Below are positions 36,013 through 48,500 of a stretch of DNA of 64,000 nt, in pieces; the stretch's first letter is position 1, and each line of letters starts with the position of its first letter. The translations under genes were made by a program, and so were the position numbers. The notes beneath the pieces were generated by a model that was given only the letters and a program-made list of their open reading frames with translations, was not told the origin of the DNA and ran no database searches. The DNA comes from Karstenula rhodostoma CBS 690.94 (taxonomy: Eukaryota > Ascomycota > Dothideomycetes > Pleosporales > Didymosphaeriaceae): assembly GCA_010093485.1 (NCBI GenBank), contig MU001508.1, forward strand, positions 1,378,051-1,442,050, read 5' to 3'.

Positions 36013-36120
36013 TTAAATTTAAAACCCCTTTTTTTAGCTAGAGATTAGTAACTATAATATCTACTTTTAGCTCTTTAGGTATAGAAAGGTTTACTAAAAT
36101 TCTAAAATTTTTCTTTAAAT

Positions 36121-36350
36121 TAGCTATTAAAATACTAGAATATCCTCTAAAGTCCTTATTAAAGACTAGCTATTAAGATACTAGAATATTCTCTAAAATC
36201 CTTATTAAAGACTAGCTATTAAAGTACTAGAATATCCTCTAAAGTTCTTATTAAAGGCTAGCTATTAAGGTACTAAAATATCTTTTAAAATTTTTATTAA
36301 AGACTAGCTATTAAGGTACTAGAATATTCTCTTAGATTTTTTAAACTCCC
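36121..36350 (+). repeat. 46-bp tandem repeat in the element 1 leader
   Basis: Four full units (36121, 36167, 36213, 36259) and a partial fifth from 36305, unit beginning TAGCTATTAA. Units differ by transitions only. Element 2 carries just two full units plus a partial one at the same place. Confidence 0.85.
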
Positions 36351-39300
36351 TTAAAAATCTATTAATATTAGGTATTTTTAATAGAATTAACTACTATAAA
36401 GGTTAAATCCCTTTTAAATAGAAGTATATACCTATTATAGATATACTAAAAATAATATATATATTCTTAGTAAATAAGTTTAAAATATAATTAACTATTT
36501 ACTTATTATTTATATTTTATTTATTTAAACCTATCTTTTACTTTTATAGTAAATATTAATTTATATAATATTTTTATTTTAGATAGCCCTCTTTTTTTAT
36601 TTATTTTACTTCTAAATAGCTCTATATTTACTATACTACTACTTATAATTAAGTATATAAAGATAAAATCTCTAGTACTTAAATAGTTTATTAATAAAAA
36701 TTTAATATTTTTTTTTTAAAATTATACTAGAACTTATTTTATAAGCTATACTACTAAAGTAATAATAGCTTTTAATTTTAGTAAAGAAAATTTTAATAAT
36801 ATTTTAAAAGTAAATAACCTCTATTATAGTATAACTATAGATAAAATACTATATATACTATTTTAAAATTACTTATCTATTTTAATATAAGAATAAGTAC
36901 TAGTAACTAAAACCTTTAGTATATAACCTCTTTATAAGCTAAAAGACCTATTTTTCTAAATTAAACTTTTTCTACTAGAACTAGATATCTAGTTATCTAA
37001 AGGTACTAAAGAATATCTAGCTAATATTAGTAAAGTTAAGAAGGAATTAGATCTCTATTAGAATTCTAGAACTAGAAACTATAAAAAAAAAGAAGATAAC
37101 TTTAAGACTAGTCTATAGATAACTAGGTTATAAAAGTTAAAAAAAGTATTTAAATTATATATAGTCTTTACTAATATTAATATAATTATTCTAGACCTAA
37201 TTACTTTAGATAAAAAGGATCTAGAGACCTTAAACTACTAAAATCTAGAGTTTACTATTATTTCTAATATATATATAGGCTATATTAAGGCTAATATAGC
37301 CCTATTTACTATAAAGCTATAGTTTATAGCCTTATCCTATTATATATATAAAGTATAGGACTAGTAATAAAAGCTAGTCTAATAAAATATTAATTTAAAT
37401 AATAAAATTAATATTATAATAGATTTCTAGATATAGACTTAAAAGAAAAATAGTTATCTATAAATTAAGATTATAGAACTAAAGAAAATTACTAAGACTA
37501 AGAATTAACTAATATAGATAATAATTAGTAACTTAAATAATAATAATAGTTTTAAGGTACCCTACTAGTTTAGTACTTCCCCTACTAAACTAGTACCTAT
37601 TATTAAATATAATACTAAACTAGTTATTTTAAAAATAAATAACTAGTAAGGTATAGGCTATTTTATTATAGATTAATATATTCTAAAAGTAAATATTTCT
37701 AGTAAATTTTTTTATAAAATACTAAATCTTTATTATATAAAATATTAAGCTTACTAGAGTAAATACCTATTCTCTAAGGTTTTAGACCCTAATAAGTTTA
37801 ATAGTAATAAGGCTTAGTTTAAGCTATAATTCTATTTACTAGAGGTTAAAATTAAGTTTAATATAGATTACTTTTAGTAAAATACTTCTAAAGAATATAT
37901 TATAACTATTACTAATTATATTAATATATAGCTAAAAGGCTATACCTTTAAAATTTTTAATATCTAGAAATAATAATAATTAACTATATCTCTTATAGGT
38001 CTATATAACTACCTCTAAGCTATATTTATACTACTAAACTAGAATATTAATACCTATACTAACCTCTAGAAGATAATACTTCTATTTAGAAGAAATATAA
38101 ACTTATTTATTATATAGTATAATATATTTATAAACTAGGCTAGATTTTATCCTAATAATTCTAAAGAGATACTCTATAAAAAGCTCTATATAAAGCTTAC
38201 TAACTAGTTTACCTAGAATATTATTAACCTTATTATAGATTATAATAAATTTTATACTATTATTTATAAGCTATATAAAGCCTATAAGTATAATTATTAG
38301 ACTAATTATAACTAATTTACTCCTTTTATTCTATACTATTATAAGGAGTTTTTATTATAAATAATTATTTTAGCCCCTTATTATACTATAGGACTACCTA
38401 AAGATACTATAATAAAATTAGTTCTAAAGTACTAATCTACTAATTCTAGATATAAATACTCTAGGGAGTAGTATTATAAAAATTAGATATATTATAACTA
38501 TTTTTTTAAGGATTATATCTACTATAATTACCCTATTAAATCCTATAATAAGTATACTATTACTACTATTATAAAGGTTTAAAAAGAGAATAAAACTTAT
38601 TTTTTTCTAAAATCTAGTAATAAATATACCTCTAATAAAGATTCTAAATTAGACTTTAAATTAGAAAACTAGAAATACTAATTAACTCTAGACTAGTACC
38701 CCTAATAGGAGTAATAGGTATAGAACTAATTAACCTATAAAAGCTAGTATTCTACTCTAAGAAATATTATACTAACTTTAAAAGTATTTAAATCTTTAAT
38801 TTATTTAGGGGAATATCTTTTATACTTCCTATAATATTCTAAAATAATAGATATAAGATTTATATATATAGTTTTATTAATTCTAGTATATTTATATATA
38901 ATCTTATTACCTTATAGCTAGAGAAAGTACTAAAGTACTAATTTAGTATTAAGTTAATATAGTTTAAATATCTAATCCCTCTTAAGAGTTTTACTAGTAA
39001 GAAGGCTACCTTAATTAATTACTACTTTTAAGTAGTATTTAATATTAATAAATATCCTATAACTATATAGTTTATTCTATATAAAATAGGAAACTATAAC
39101 CTTATTATAAAATAAAAATTTTTTAAAGATACTAAAATACTAATTAATTATTATAACTAGTACTTAATATAACTAGATAATATACTATTATAGATTATTA
39201 CTCTATTTATAGTACTATACTACCTACTTCTACTAGTTAATAAAGAATACTAGTTTAATACTAACTAATAGGATATTAACTTTAAGAAAAAGAATATTTA

Positions 39301-42300
39301 ATTTTAATAAATATAATTACTCTATAGGGAATACTCCCCTATAAAGGAGTTTAAGATTTTTATAGAGTTTATAATATTATCTATCTCTTTAGTATAGACT
39401 ATCCCCTAGAACTATAGTAATTATTAACTACTTTTAATAGAGCCTATTCTAGATAAGGACTTTATTATAATATATTATATATCTTTAAATAAGGATAGTA
39501 ATAAAACTAAACTACTAGAGTCTAGAAATAAAAGTTAGTAATTAGTTAAGTCTAATATTAAGGATAATACCCTAGTATATAGATATAGTAATAAATTACT
39601 ATATAATAATAAATTATTACTAAAGAAATTAATTACCTTTACTAAGTCTAATCCTACTAGAGACTCTAGTAAATAAGTTACTAAAAAACTCTTATAAGAG
39701 CTAAGGATTAAACTAAAAAACTATCTAAAAGACTAAATTATTACTATTTTCTACTTTATAGAGTAGCTTTAATATAAGGAAGATTTATATAAAATAAATA
39801 AAGTACTATCTAATCTAAGGCTACTACCTCTAGAGAAACCCCCTAAGTATTAAATACTAATAAAAGAATAACTTCTTAAGATTAGTATTAATATTTTAAC
39901 TATCTCTACTATAGTATTTATAGTTAATATATAAGGTATAGAGATTAACTCTATTAGTTAATATAAGTTACTTAAACTTATAGAAACTAAGTATTATAAA
40001 AAGAAAACTATAATTAACTTTCTAGAAAAGTTTTAAGAATAATTACTAATAGAACTTAAAGCTAAACTTCCTTACTATAGATAAGTAGGGATAGATATTT
40101 TTTACTTTAGTAAATAAAAGGTAAATACCTTACCTCTATAATAGAAAAATATTAACTATAATATTATTTTTATTAAAGATATTAGTACTTTAAAGACCTC
40201 TCTACTATATTTTATATCCCTTAATAAGCTAGAATTACTATATCTATATATTTAGAATATAGTAAAGAAAGAATTTATTTTTTTTAGTAATACTAGCTTT
40301 ACCTCTTCTATTTTATATATAAAGAAGTCTAAAGGGAGGTAATATTTTTATATTAATTATAGGAGACTTAATAGTATTATTAAAAAGAATATTATTTTTA
40401 TACTACTACTAGAGGAAACTCTTATATACCTATCTAAAGTATATATATTTATTAAACTAGATTTATAATAAGCCTTTTACTATATATAACTTACTAAATA
40501 TACCTCTAACCTCTTTATATTTTAAATTTAATATAATAATTTTAAATATAATATTCTTTCTTTTAGTATAACTAATAGACTAGTATTATTCTAGTACTTT
40601 ATTAATATAATTCTAGCTAATATAATTAATTTAATTTATATAGTTTATATTAATAATATTCTTATCTACTCTAAGGACCCCCTAGAGTATAAGGCTTATA
40701 TATCTAAAATTATTAAATAGTTAAAAGAGTACTACCTCTATTATAATATTAAAAAAAGTAAATTTACTATTTAAGAAGTTAAATTTCTAGGCTTTATTAT
40801 TACTACTAATAGGATCTATAAGAACCCTAAAAAAGAAACTATAGTATAGAACTAGAAAGAGCCTATTAGTTTTTATACCCTTTAATCCTTTTTAGAATTC
40901 TATAACTACTATTAAATCTACCTTAAAAACTATAGATATATTATTTAACCCCTTACTAAGCTAACTAAAAAAGGTATCTAGTATAAGTTTAAAAATAAGG
41001 AATATACTACTTTTTAAGTTATAAAAGATTTTCTCTACTTAAATAATTTTATTATATAGTATTCCCCCTACTATAAAATATAGATAGAGATTAATACTAG
41101 TAATAATATTATTATAGGAGCTATTTTATAAATATAAGATAATAAAATTTAAAAACTTTTTAATTTCTATTTATATAAAATAAAACTAATAGAAATAAAT
41201 TATAATATTTATAATAAAGAAATACTTATTATTATAGATAAATTATATATATAATATATCTAGCTTATTAGTCTATAGTTAGAAGAGCTATTTACTATTA
41301 TTATAGACTATTATATACTTAAATACTTCTCTATAAAATAAGAACTTATACTCTACTAGACTTATTAGTTAGAAGTATTATTCTAATATAACTATATAAT
41401 TATATTTTACCCTAAATTTATAAATATTATAGCTAATATACTATTATAGAAATAAGAAGAACTAATTATATAAAAGGTAAAAGCTAAGTTAGCCTATATA
41501 ATATACTTTTTCCCCTAATAATAAAATATTACTAATAATAATACTAATAATAAGGACTATAAAGTAATAGTATTAATTACTATTACTAAGCTAAATTAGT
41601 AGAGTAGAGAGACTAAATTATAAAACTCTTCTATTATACTAGTAGACTACCTACTTAAAGTAAATTATACTAACCTAACCTTAGAACTACTTTAAAAGGC
41701 TATTTCTAAATTAAATAGTAAATATAATAAAATACCTTCTAAATTTCTTTTATACTAAAATTATCTAGTTATCTCTAAAACTAGTTAGCTTTAAATAATC
41801 TTTATTAATATAGTTTACTCCTACTAGATAATTATATACCCTAGTACTAAAAAGATCTATAAACTTATCTAGAAATTATACTATTAAAACTATATATATA
41901 TAAATATTAAATAGTTTATATAAAATTATAAGATCTACTACTAAATTAAACCCTTTTATAATAAAAAGCTAGGCCTACTCTAGCTACTATCTATTTTAGA
42001 AACTATATAGTAAAATATTTTTATAGACTTTAAAAGCTTTCTACTAGACTAAAAGGGCTTTAATAATATTATAGTTTATATATACTATCTAAGTAAATAT
42101 ACCTTTTTACTACTATATTATAAAATAATTACTATAAAATAGACTACCTCCTTTTACTACTAGTATATCTAGAAAATCTTTAATATCCTTAAATCTATTA
42201 TATTAGATTAAGGGCTATAGTTTACTTTTAATTTTATTAATAAACTATATTATTTTATAGGTATATAGTAGAAATTTATATTTATAAATTATATCTAAAT

Positions 42301-43718
42301 AGATAGCTAAACTAAGATATATAATAAGTATATTAACTAGTATTTCTACTTATTTATTAATAAATTTTAGAATAACTAGTTAGATCTACTTTTTTTAATA
42401 AACTAGGTATAAGCCTCTTTATCTAATAAATCTACTAGTTTCTCTCTATATAAAATTAAGTTTAGCTATAAAATTAAAATTTTTTAAAACTAAAAAGATA
42501 GAATTAGATTATTTAAGAACTCCCCTAATAATATTAGCTCTAAGTAAGTCTATAAATTTATTACTACTTATTTTAAAGCTATTACTTAAATCTATAACTA
42601 GGCCTATTAGAATCTTATTATAGTATAAGATTTAATAGTAAAATAAGCTAATAAATATTACTAACTATTTAATTTTATTATTAGTAACTTTATTTATATT
42701 ACTCTAAAAGGCTTTTTAATATTATATTCCTCTATTAAGCTTAATAAGTAAATATATAATTTATACTATATTATAGAAATAAAAGGGTTATCCTATAAGC
42801 TTAAATTACTATTATATATAAAAGTTTACTTAGTATTTTATATAGATTATTTTTAGAAAATACCTAATAACTTACTTTTTAAATAATACTAACTATAGAA
42901 ACTATTAACTAAAGTTAATAGTATTCTTAAATAGAAGGTATTACTTATTTATAATAGCTAATTAAGCTAGGGAAAACTCTAGTACTAAGTAGTATAATAA
43001 GACTATAATTTAGATAATATATAGTATTTAGTATCTAACTTTAGAAATACTCTAAAGCTAGTAGGTAATTTTTATAATACTAATTCTTAGGTAGCTAGAC
43101 CTCCTAAGTATCTAGATACTTAGAAGAAAGTTATTCTTAATAAAGTATTTTTAGATAGTAATTCTAAAAATAATATACCTATTAAAATAAATAGTTAATA
43201 AAAAATTACTTAAAAATAGGCTAGTTAGTATAGTAGCTTAATTTAAATAGTCTATCTAGTATTTATAAGGTATATTTACCTTATACTTCTTAGTACTATA
43301 AAAGATTAAGTTTTATATATTAAATACTTTAAGCCTTTAATTATAAATAAGGAATCTAAGGTTTTAAACTAGATTTTAACCTCTCCTTATAGGATTAGAG
43401 AATTCTATATAATATATATATAATAGTGTATAGCTAACTATTTAAAAAAATTCTAAATAAAGATATTTTTATATAAGAAATTATAGAGTCCTATATAATT
43501 ATACTAGAATAGAATACTCTAATCTAGTCTATAACTATATAAGTTTAATAGAAAATTTTTTAAAAATATAGAGGATATTTTTTTTTATTTTTATTTTTTT
43601 TTTTTTCTTTTTTTTTCTCTCTAGACTAATTTATTCTTTTCTTTTTTTTTATAGATATAGATATTCTTATAGTCCTTAGAGACTATTAAGACCCTAGATT
43701 ATACTTAGAAGGGGGTAG

Positions 43719-43964
43719 TATAAGGGTTAATTTAACTTAAAATTAAATCCTCTTATAAAATATTTATCTACTTTTAAGCTTAAGCCTTATCTAGTAGTCT
43801 ATATATAAATTAGTTAGTAGATTTTAAATATTTAGTATATAAAGAGTTCCTCCCTAGAACCCTTTCTATTTTAGTATTTTAAGTTTAGTCTTAATTTATA
43901 TAGTTTCTTCTATCTATCTAATTCTAAGAGTATTTACCTTATTTAGCTATATCCTGGCCTTATA
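43719..43964 (+). repeat. 3' LTR of Gypsy element 1 (246 bp)
   Basis: Same boundaries as the 5' LTR (TATAAGGGTTAATTTAACTT ... CCTTATA). Followed directly by the ATAGG duplication at 43965-43969 and then by DNA of normal composition. Confidence 0.9.
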
Positions 43965-43969
43965 ATAGG

Positions 43970-45895
43970 GTTTTTTCAGTTTTTCAGTTTGGTTTTCCAC
44001 GTACATAGATTTCCAGCGGGCCGACACGCGATCTTAGAGACCTTAGGGAAAATACTCATCCGCCAAACCTCTGAGACAGGCGCTAGAACCCACGCCACCA
44101 ATACCAGCGTCTCCTTTTCACTTCACGAATAGCCCTATGCAAAACATGACCGGAGTAAGGTTGTATAGATGTGTCAGCCTGGCACCTCTGTCCACTGAGT
44201 ACACTATGGATACTGTACTCAGACCCTCAACTACTCGCTTACTCATCATGGTTGTGTATATACTCGCTCGCTGTAGCTCACTTAATACAACAACCTTCTG
44301 CTTCATTCTCCTCTATGGATTGCTATGCCTCCATTCCCATATTACTGATGCATAGAGATGTGCACGGATAAGACGACGCCACAGCTGCCGCCTTTATCCA
44401 GACCACTGATCCCTCACGTTACCAACCATGATGCGCCAATGATGTGAGAACAAACAGTCAGGTTTGCCCCTTTGGGATAGCTTTTGTAACGGTGTAAGAA
44501 GAGGAGAAGGACTGCTCTAAGTTTGCTATCTAGGCTAGGCTGGGCTACATATATAGACAACTGTACATGAGTTATCCTGACTTGTACTAGAGTAGTTCCG
44601 GCCAAGGTCGTAAACTGTTACAGCTTCAAACAAGAGACTCAGCAGGTGGGGGCAAAATTGCACGCCCACGCCGCAGGATGATCGTAGTGCAACAGAACGC
44701 AGCCCATGCTGGAGCAGGGATATGCAGCGGGACGCATCGATGCCATTGTCGCCGGGTGATACCCCCACGACGATCCGCATCAGTATGTCATTTCGTCGAC
44801 TCTAGCTGCCTAGTGACTGCATCATGCAAGGCAGACTTCGGTTTATTGACCCTTTTCGAGCTGCTGTGGGACCTGCTGGCTGCTTCGTGGTTCCAGAATT
44901 TCCACTTGGACTAGCAGGAGCAACCGCATGTGACTTGATAGACGACAACATGCATGCTGTCACGCTCTCGAGACCGTAGGCGGTGGCAGGATCCTGGTAC
45001 TGGAACCACGAGGCTCAGCTGACGCTTGCGTAGGGTTGGGTCTCGGGTTGAGGAAGCGTCCAAAATTGGAAGGGGGGTTGCAGAGATCCCAACGAGCTTT
45101 GATGGAGGAGTAGTACAAACCCCATCACTTTGGCATAATTCATTGTAGAACCATATATCAGCCTTGGAACTTACACAGCGTATGGTACGACGGCGATAAG
45201 CCACGCGTTAGTTGCTTTCTTACCCTCGTAAATTTGGAGCCAATCTTTCCCAAGAGGGACAAAGTTGCATGATTTCAGAACCCACTTGTGCATGAACTTC
45301 ACACTTCCCGATAGGCGCAGCTCCATCACTTGTACGCCATGGCAGTAGGACATTCATGCTGATGACGGGTGTCTGCCTTGGAGTTAGACTTGCCCACTCT
45401 TTCATTCGATTAAGAAAATCAAGCGCATACAGTGCATAGTTTTCGATCTGCACGAACGGAGCAACTCCATCACTCATACGCCATGGTGGCAGGACGTTCA
45501 TACAGATGAAGAGTTTGTGCATTGTAATTAGAATCATCGCCTCTTTCATTTCATCAGGAGCACTTCGGCACGGAATCTTCGACCCACTAGCGGGATTGAC
45601 ATTAATGCACGCAACGCCTAAAGCCGCCTCACGGACATGATGTGATAAGACAAGAGTCTCTAATTCGACAGATGAGGAGTGGAGAAGGAGGCAAATCCGC
45701 AATCGTGTCTCACTTCATTTGAAAATGTCACTAGTGGTATATTGAAGCGCTTCCTGTTACCTTGACAGGGGCTAGGACGTGATGGCACAGGTAGAGGGAA
45801 CAATCTGAGTTACAGAAGTAGATCAGCAATAGCACGTGTCAACAGGTGTGGTGTGGTATAAAGTCAGCACCCTTCCTGCATTTTACTCGTACAGC
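43970..45895. other. Gene-poor stretch right of the AT block
   Basis: Composition returns to normal within a few bases of the LTR end. A minus-strand open region at 45171-45702 encodes two similar segments (MNVLPPWRMSDGVAPF and MNVLLPWRTSDGAAPI) from ~37-bp direct repeats at about 45321-45357 and 45466-45504, but it has no known domain and looks like a decayed gene fragment. Confidence 0.4.
45857..45862 (+). promoter_or_regulatory. TATA box before the repeat-containing gene
   Basis: TATAAA lies 39 nt before the ATG at 45896, implying a very short leader. Confidence 0.45.
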
Positions 45896-47854
45896 ATGAA
45901 TCCGCAGGACTGGGCCACTTCCTTCACCGTAGGGTATGACGACTTAGACACCATCTTTCAAATGGAGGTAAACAACCGGATGTTCGACCCTGCTGACACA
46001 ATCGACTTGGACATCTTCTCTCAAATGGAGATAAACAACTGGACCTTCGATTCTGCTGACACACTCAACTTAGTAAGTCTCTATCAATTTCCCTAGTCTC
46101 ACGTTTGTAATGTGCGAATGAAGAGCATGGCTTCTCAGTTAGACTTCCAAGCAGACGACCAGCAGACAGGCGATACGCCGGGTCAAATCTCCTTAGCTGA
46201 AAGTATCGAAATTGCAGAACCAAGGAAGGAACCTAGAGCGGCACTTACTTTCTCCAACATCTCCGCAATTTCTTCACCGCCACAAGCCGGAGAAATGAGT
46301 CTGACATCGCCACTCCAGGCATTCATTTTCGACCACAAAGACGCTAAAGCTTCGTCTCTTAGCATCTCTACTATCTATGTCATTGCGAACTTCAAGCCGG
46401 CACAAACGGAGCAAGATTTTAGCGGAACTAGATTAAAAAGGAAGTTGGGAATGATATGCGAGCAGCACTCCTACGGGGAGAATCTTACCACATCTGGAAG
46501 CAACGATTAGATTATTGCCAAGGAAACACAAACAATAACGTCTTCCCTTGAAGAGCAGGCCGTGGGCAACGTGGAAGATGACCGAGCTACTGGATCATGT
46601 CAACCAGCCACTCCTCAATTTGTTACTGCGCGAGCTGCAGGACAACCTCCGGATGTAGGACGTTCCGGATCTCGAAACCTCCAAGAACAACTTATGGTTT
46701 GGGAGACCGACAAGGATAGGGAAAATGTGGCAACTAGCCAACCACGAGATGCACACGTTGATCCCAAGGCCCCCGAGGATGCCAATCACCCGCTGGAAAC
46801 ACTAACCCGCTTTGCAAACGATAGGAAGGCTAGGCGGTCATCCAAGCCGCTCGTAAGCCTTGCGAATGGAGCGGAGGTTGAGCCGCTACGGGAGCCATGT
46901 TTGAGCGTTGCAGACAGCGAGAAGGTCAACCAATTACAGAAGCCATCTGCGACCCCTTCGAACGATAAGAACGCTGAGCAGCCTCAGGAGCTACCTGTGA
47001 GCTTTGTGGACGTTGGGGAGATTGACCAGACACATGCGCCATCCGCCACTAATGCAGATGATAGGAAGACGGATAGGACGTCAAAAGTATTGCAAGCGTT
47101 CTGTCATGAGGAGGCGAGAGTTGTGATCTCCCCCACACCTTCAAGCTCTTCTTCGGTTGAGAAGCAACGTGCTACGAGCACTGATGAGAGCAGAACGACT
47201 CTTAAAGCTAGCCTCTCTGCGCGAGTATACACTTCTAACCTGGTTTCGATGGGGGCTGCACTGGAACCTCTCCTTCCCAAACGATCTGCGCTCGTGGCAC
47301 CTAAGGCTCTTATCCAGAATGCTACCCGAGAAGAACCAATTGTGATCGATTCCTCCTGTGCCGAACAAGAAGAGGAAGACTCAAGCGGATCAGAGCATGG
47401 GAAACGCTCTTCGACATCAAGCCGTATACGATCTAGACCACAGCGGTCTGATGGAATTATCATGTGGACCGACCCAAAAGTTGAGAAACAATTCTTAAGA
47501 AAGACGAGAAACATCTGGTACCACATCCAGTCGCAGTGGATAGATGTGCAACAATTGCCCGGCCTTGGAGGCATGCCGAGTGTTATCCACCGCGACAATT
47601 TGATCAACGCAATCGCTAGCAACTTAGTCAAAAACAATGTGCTGGCCCACGACGATGTCATCATGCTGCGTAATCGCTACGAGCGAGTGGCAAATCAGGC
47701 TATTTCCAAGCTTTCAGCTGAGAAGGATCGAACCCATGTGCGCAGTCTGAAGAGATATATGGATCAATTTCACGATGAATCGCAGATAGTGAAACTGATT
47801 ACGGACTACCCCATCAAGGATAATGAGGAGGACGTCGACTACAGGCCGTCGTAG
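45896..47854 (+). CDS. Unknown repeat-containing protein, frame split by one amber codon
   Basis: I do not recognise the family. Exon 1 is 45896-46072; the intron at 46073-46138 is 66 nt (GTAAGT...TCTCAG, phase 0); exon 2 runs from 46139 to the stop at 47852. A single TAG at 46508-46510 interrupts an otherwise continuous frame of about 630 codons, and no good donor/acceptor pair removes it. The N-terminus holds a 21-aa direct repeat (QMEVNNRMFDPADTI and QMEINNWTFDSADTL). Positions 46811-47098 encode six consecutive 16-residue units with strict 48-nt spacing. The C-terminal ~140 aa (from IIMWTDPKVEKQFLRKTRNI) are better ordered, charged and probably helical. The protein is low in hydrophobic stretches and likely nuclear or cytosolic. 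It may be a young pseudogene, a gene using recoding, or a gene with an unseen intron. Confidence 0.6.
46811..47098 (+). repeat. Six coding repeats of 16 aa (48 nt)
   Basis: Units read FANDRKARRSSKPLVS, LANGAEVEPLREPCLS, VADSEKVNQLQKPSAT, PSNDKNAEQPQELPVS, FVDVGEIDQTHAPSAT and NADDRKTDRTSKVLQA. Spacing is exact although sequence is strongly diverged, so the array is old and its frame has been kept. Confidence 0.8.
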
Positions 47855-48133
47855 ATATTGATACCCAACGAGCTTTTTGCTTTGCGCGTTTGGTGTGTCC
47901 TTCTTAACAGCTGTATTCCGTGGTTGTAGCAGCTCAGGAATACTATCTTCTAATTGCGCAGTTAAACTCCTAGAGAATGTCGTGGGCTAGGCAATAAAGC
48001 TTGAAGATTTCACAATTAAGCTGCTCACGCCTGGCACGTGGTTTCTAACTAGCCTCGTGGATTGCAACTCTGATGTAGCTGGACCCGGGATAGGCCAGCC
48101 AGTGTCCGCTCTATCTAGCTTGCACATGAATAG

Positions 48134-48405
48134 GGCATACGCTGCACCAGCACGATGTCGACGACGAAACCTCTAGCGACGACTATAACATCAACGGTAA
48201 TGAGAACGACCAGAATTCGAGCGACATCGTTGATGAGCTCTTGAGCTCTAGGAAACATAGCTGCTGGTCTGAACAGGACGACAACCGTTTGCGCATTTGG
48301 AAAGAAGAAGGCAAGCCTTGGGGCTGGATCTGTCGCCAATTCTCGAACAGATCTTCTAGAGACGTGAAAGTACGTTGGCACACGAAGTTGCGTGGGAAAG
48401 CTTAG
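48134..48405 (+). CDS. SANT/Myb-like DNA-binding exon (3' end of a gene, 5' end not found)
   Basis: Open frame preceded by an acceptor (ATGAATAG, ending 48133) and a TGA just upstream, with no ATG of its own. It encodes an acidic, Ser/Asn-rich stretch (DVDDETSSDDYNINGN), then CWSEQDDNRLRIWKEEGKPW, then GWICRQFSNRSSRDVKVRWH and TKLRGKA. Three spaced tryptophans and the WSEQDD...W..I...F..R....V..RW spacing are those of a single SANT/Myb repeat, a DNA- or histone-tail-binding fold. The phase does not fit the gene that ends at 47854, so either an upstream exon is missing from my reading or this is a truncated gene. Confidence 0.55.
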
Positions 48406-48500
48406 ACAGATTTAGTAAAGTCTTAAATCGAGGAGGAGGAAAGAGGAGAGAACTTGGATAAATTATCCAACGTTAGATTACCACTGTAGATCAGCGTAAT

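Larger units (their letters stand above)
35767..43964 (+). mobile_element. Complete RIP-inactivated Ty3/Gypsy LTR retrotransposon
   Basis: 8198 bp, bounded by 246-bp LTRs and a 5-bp target duplication ATAGG (35762-35766 and 43965-43969). Reading the plus strand through numerous stops, the order is gag-like (about 36.9-38.8 kb), protease region, reverse transcriptase (about 40.2-40.9 kb), RNase H (about 40.9-41.45 kb), integrase (zinc region about 41.8-41.95, core about 42.0-42.6 kb) and a C-terminal tail. That RT-RH-INT order is Ty3/Gypsy. The catalytic YxDD box of RT is now Tyr-Ile-Asn-Asn at 40646-40657, the result expected from G-to-A change in both Asp codons. CpA, TpG and CpG are nearly absent over the whole length. 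Not capable of movement. Confidence 0.92.
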
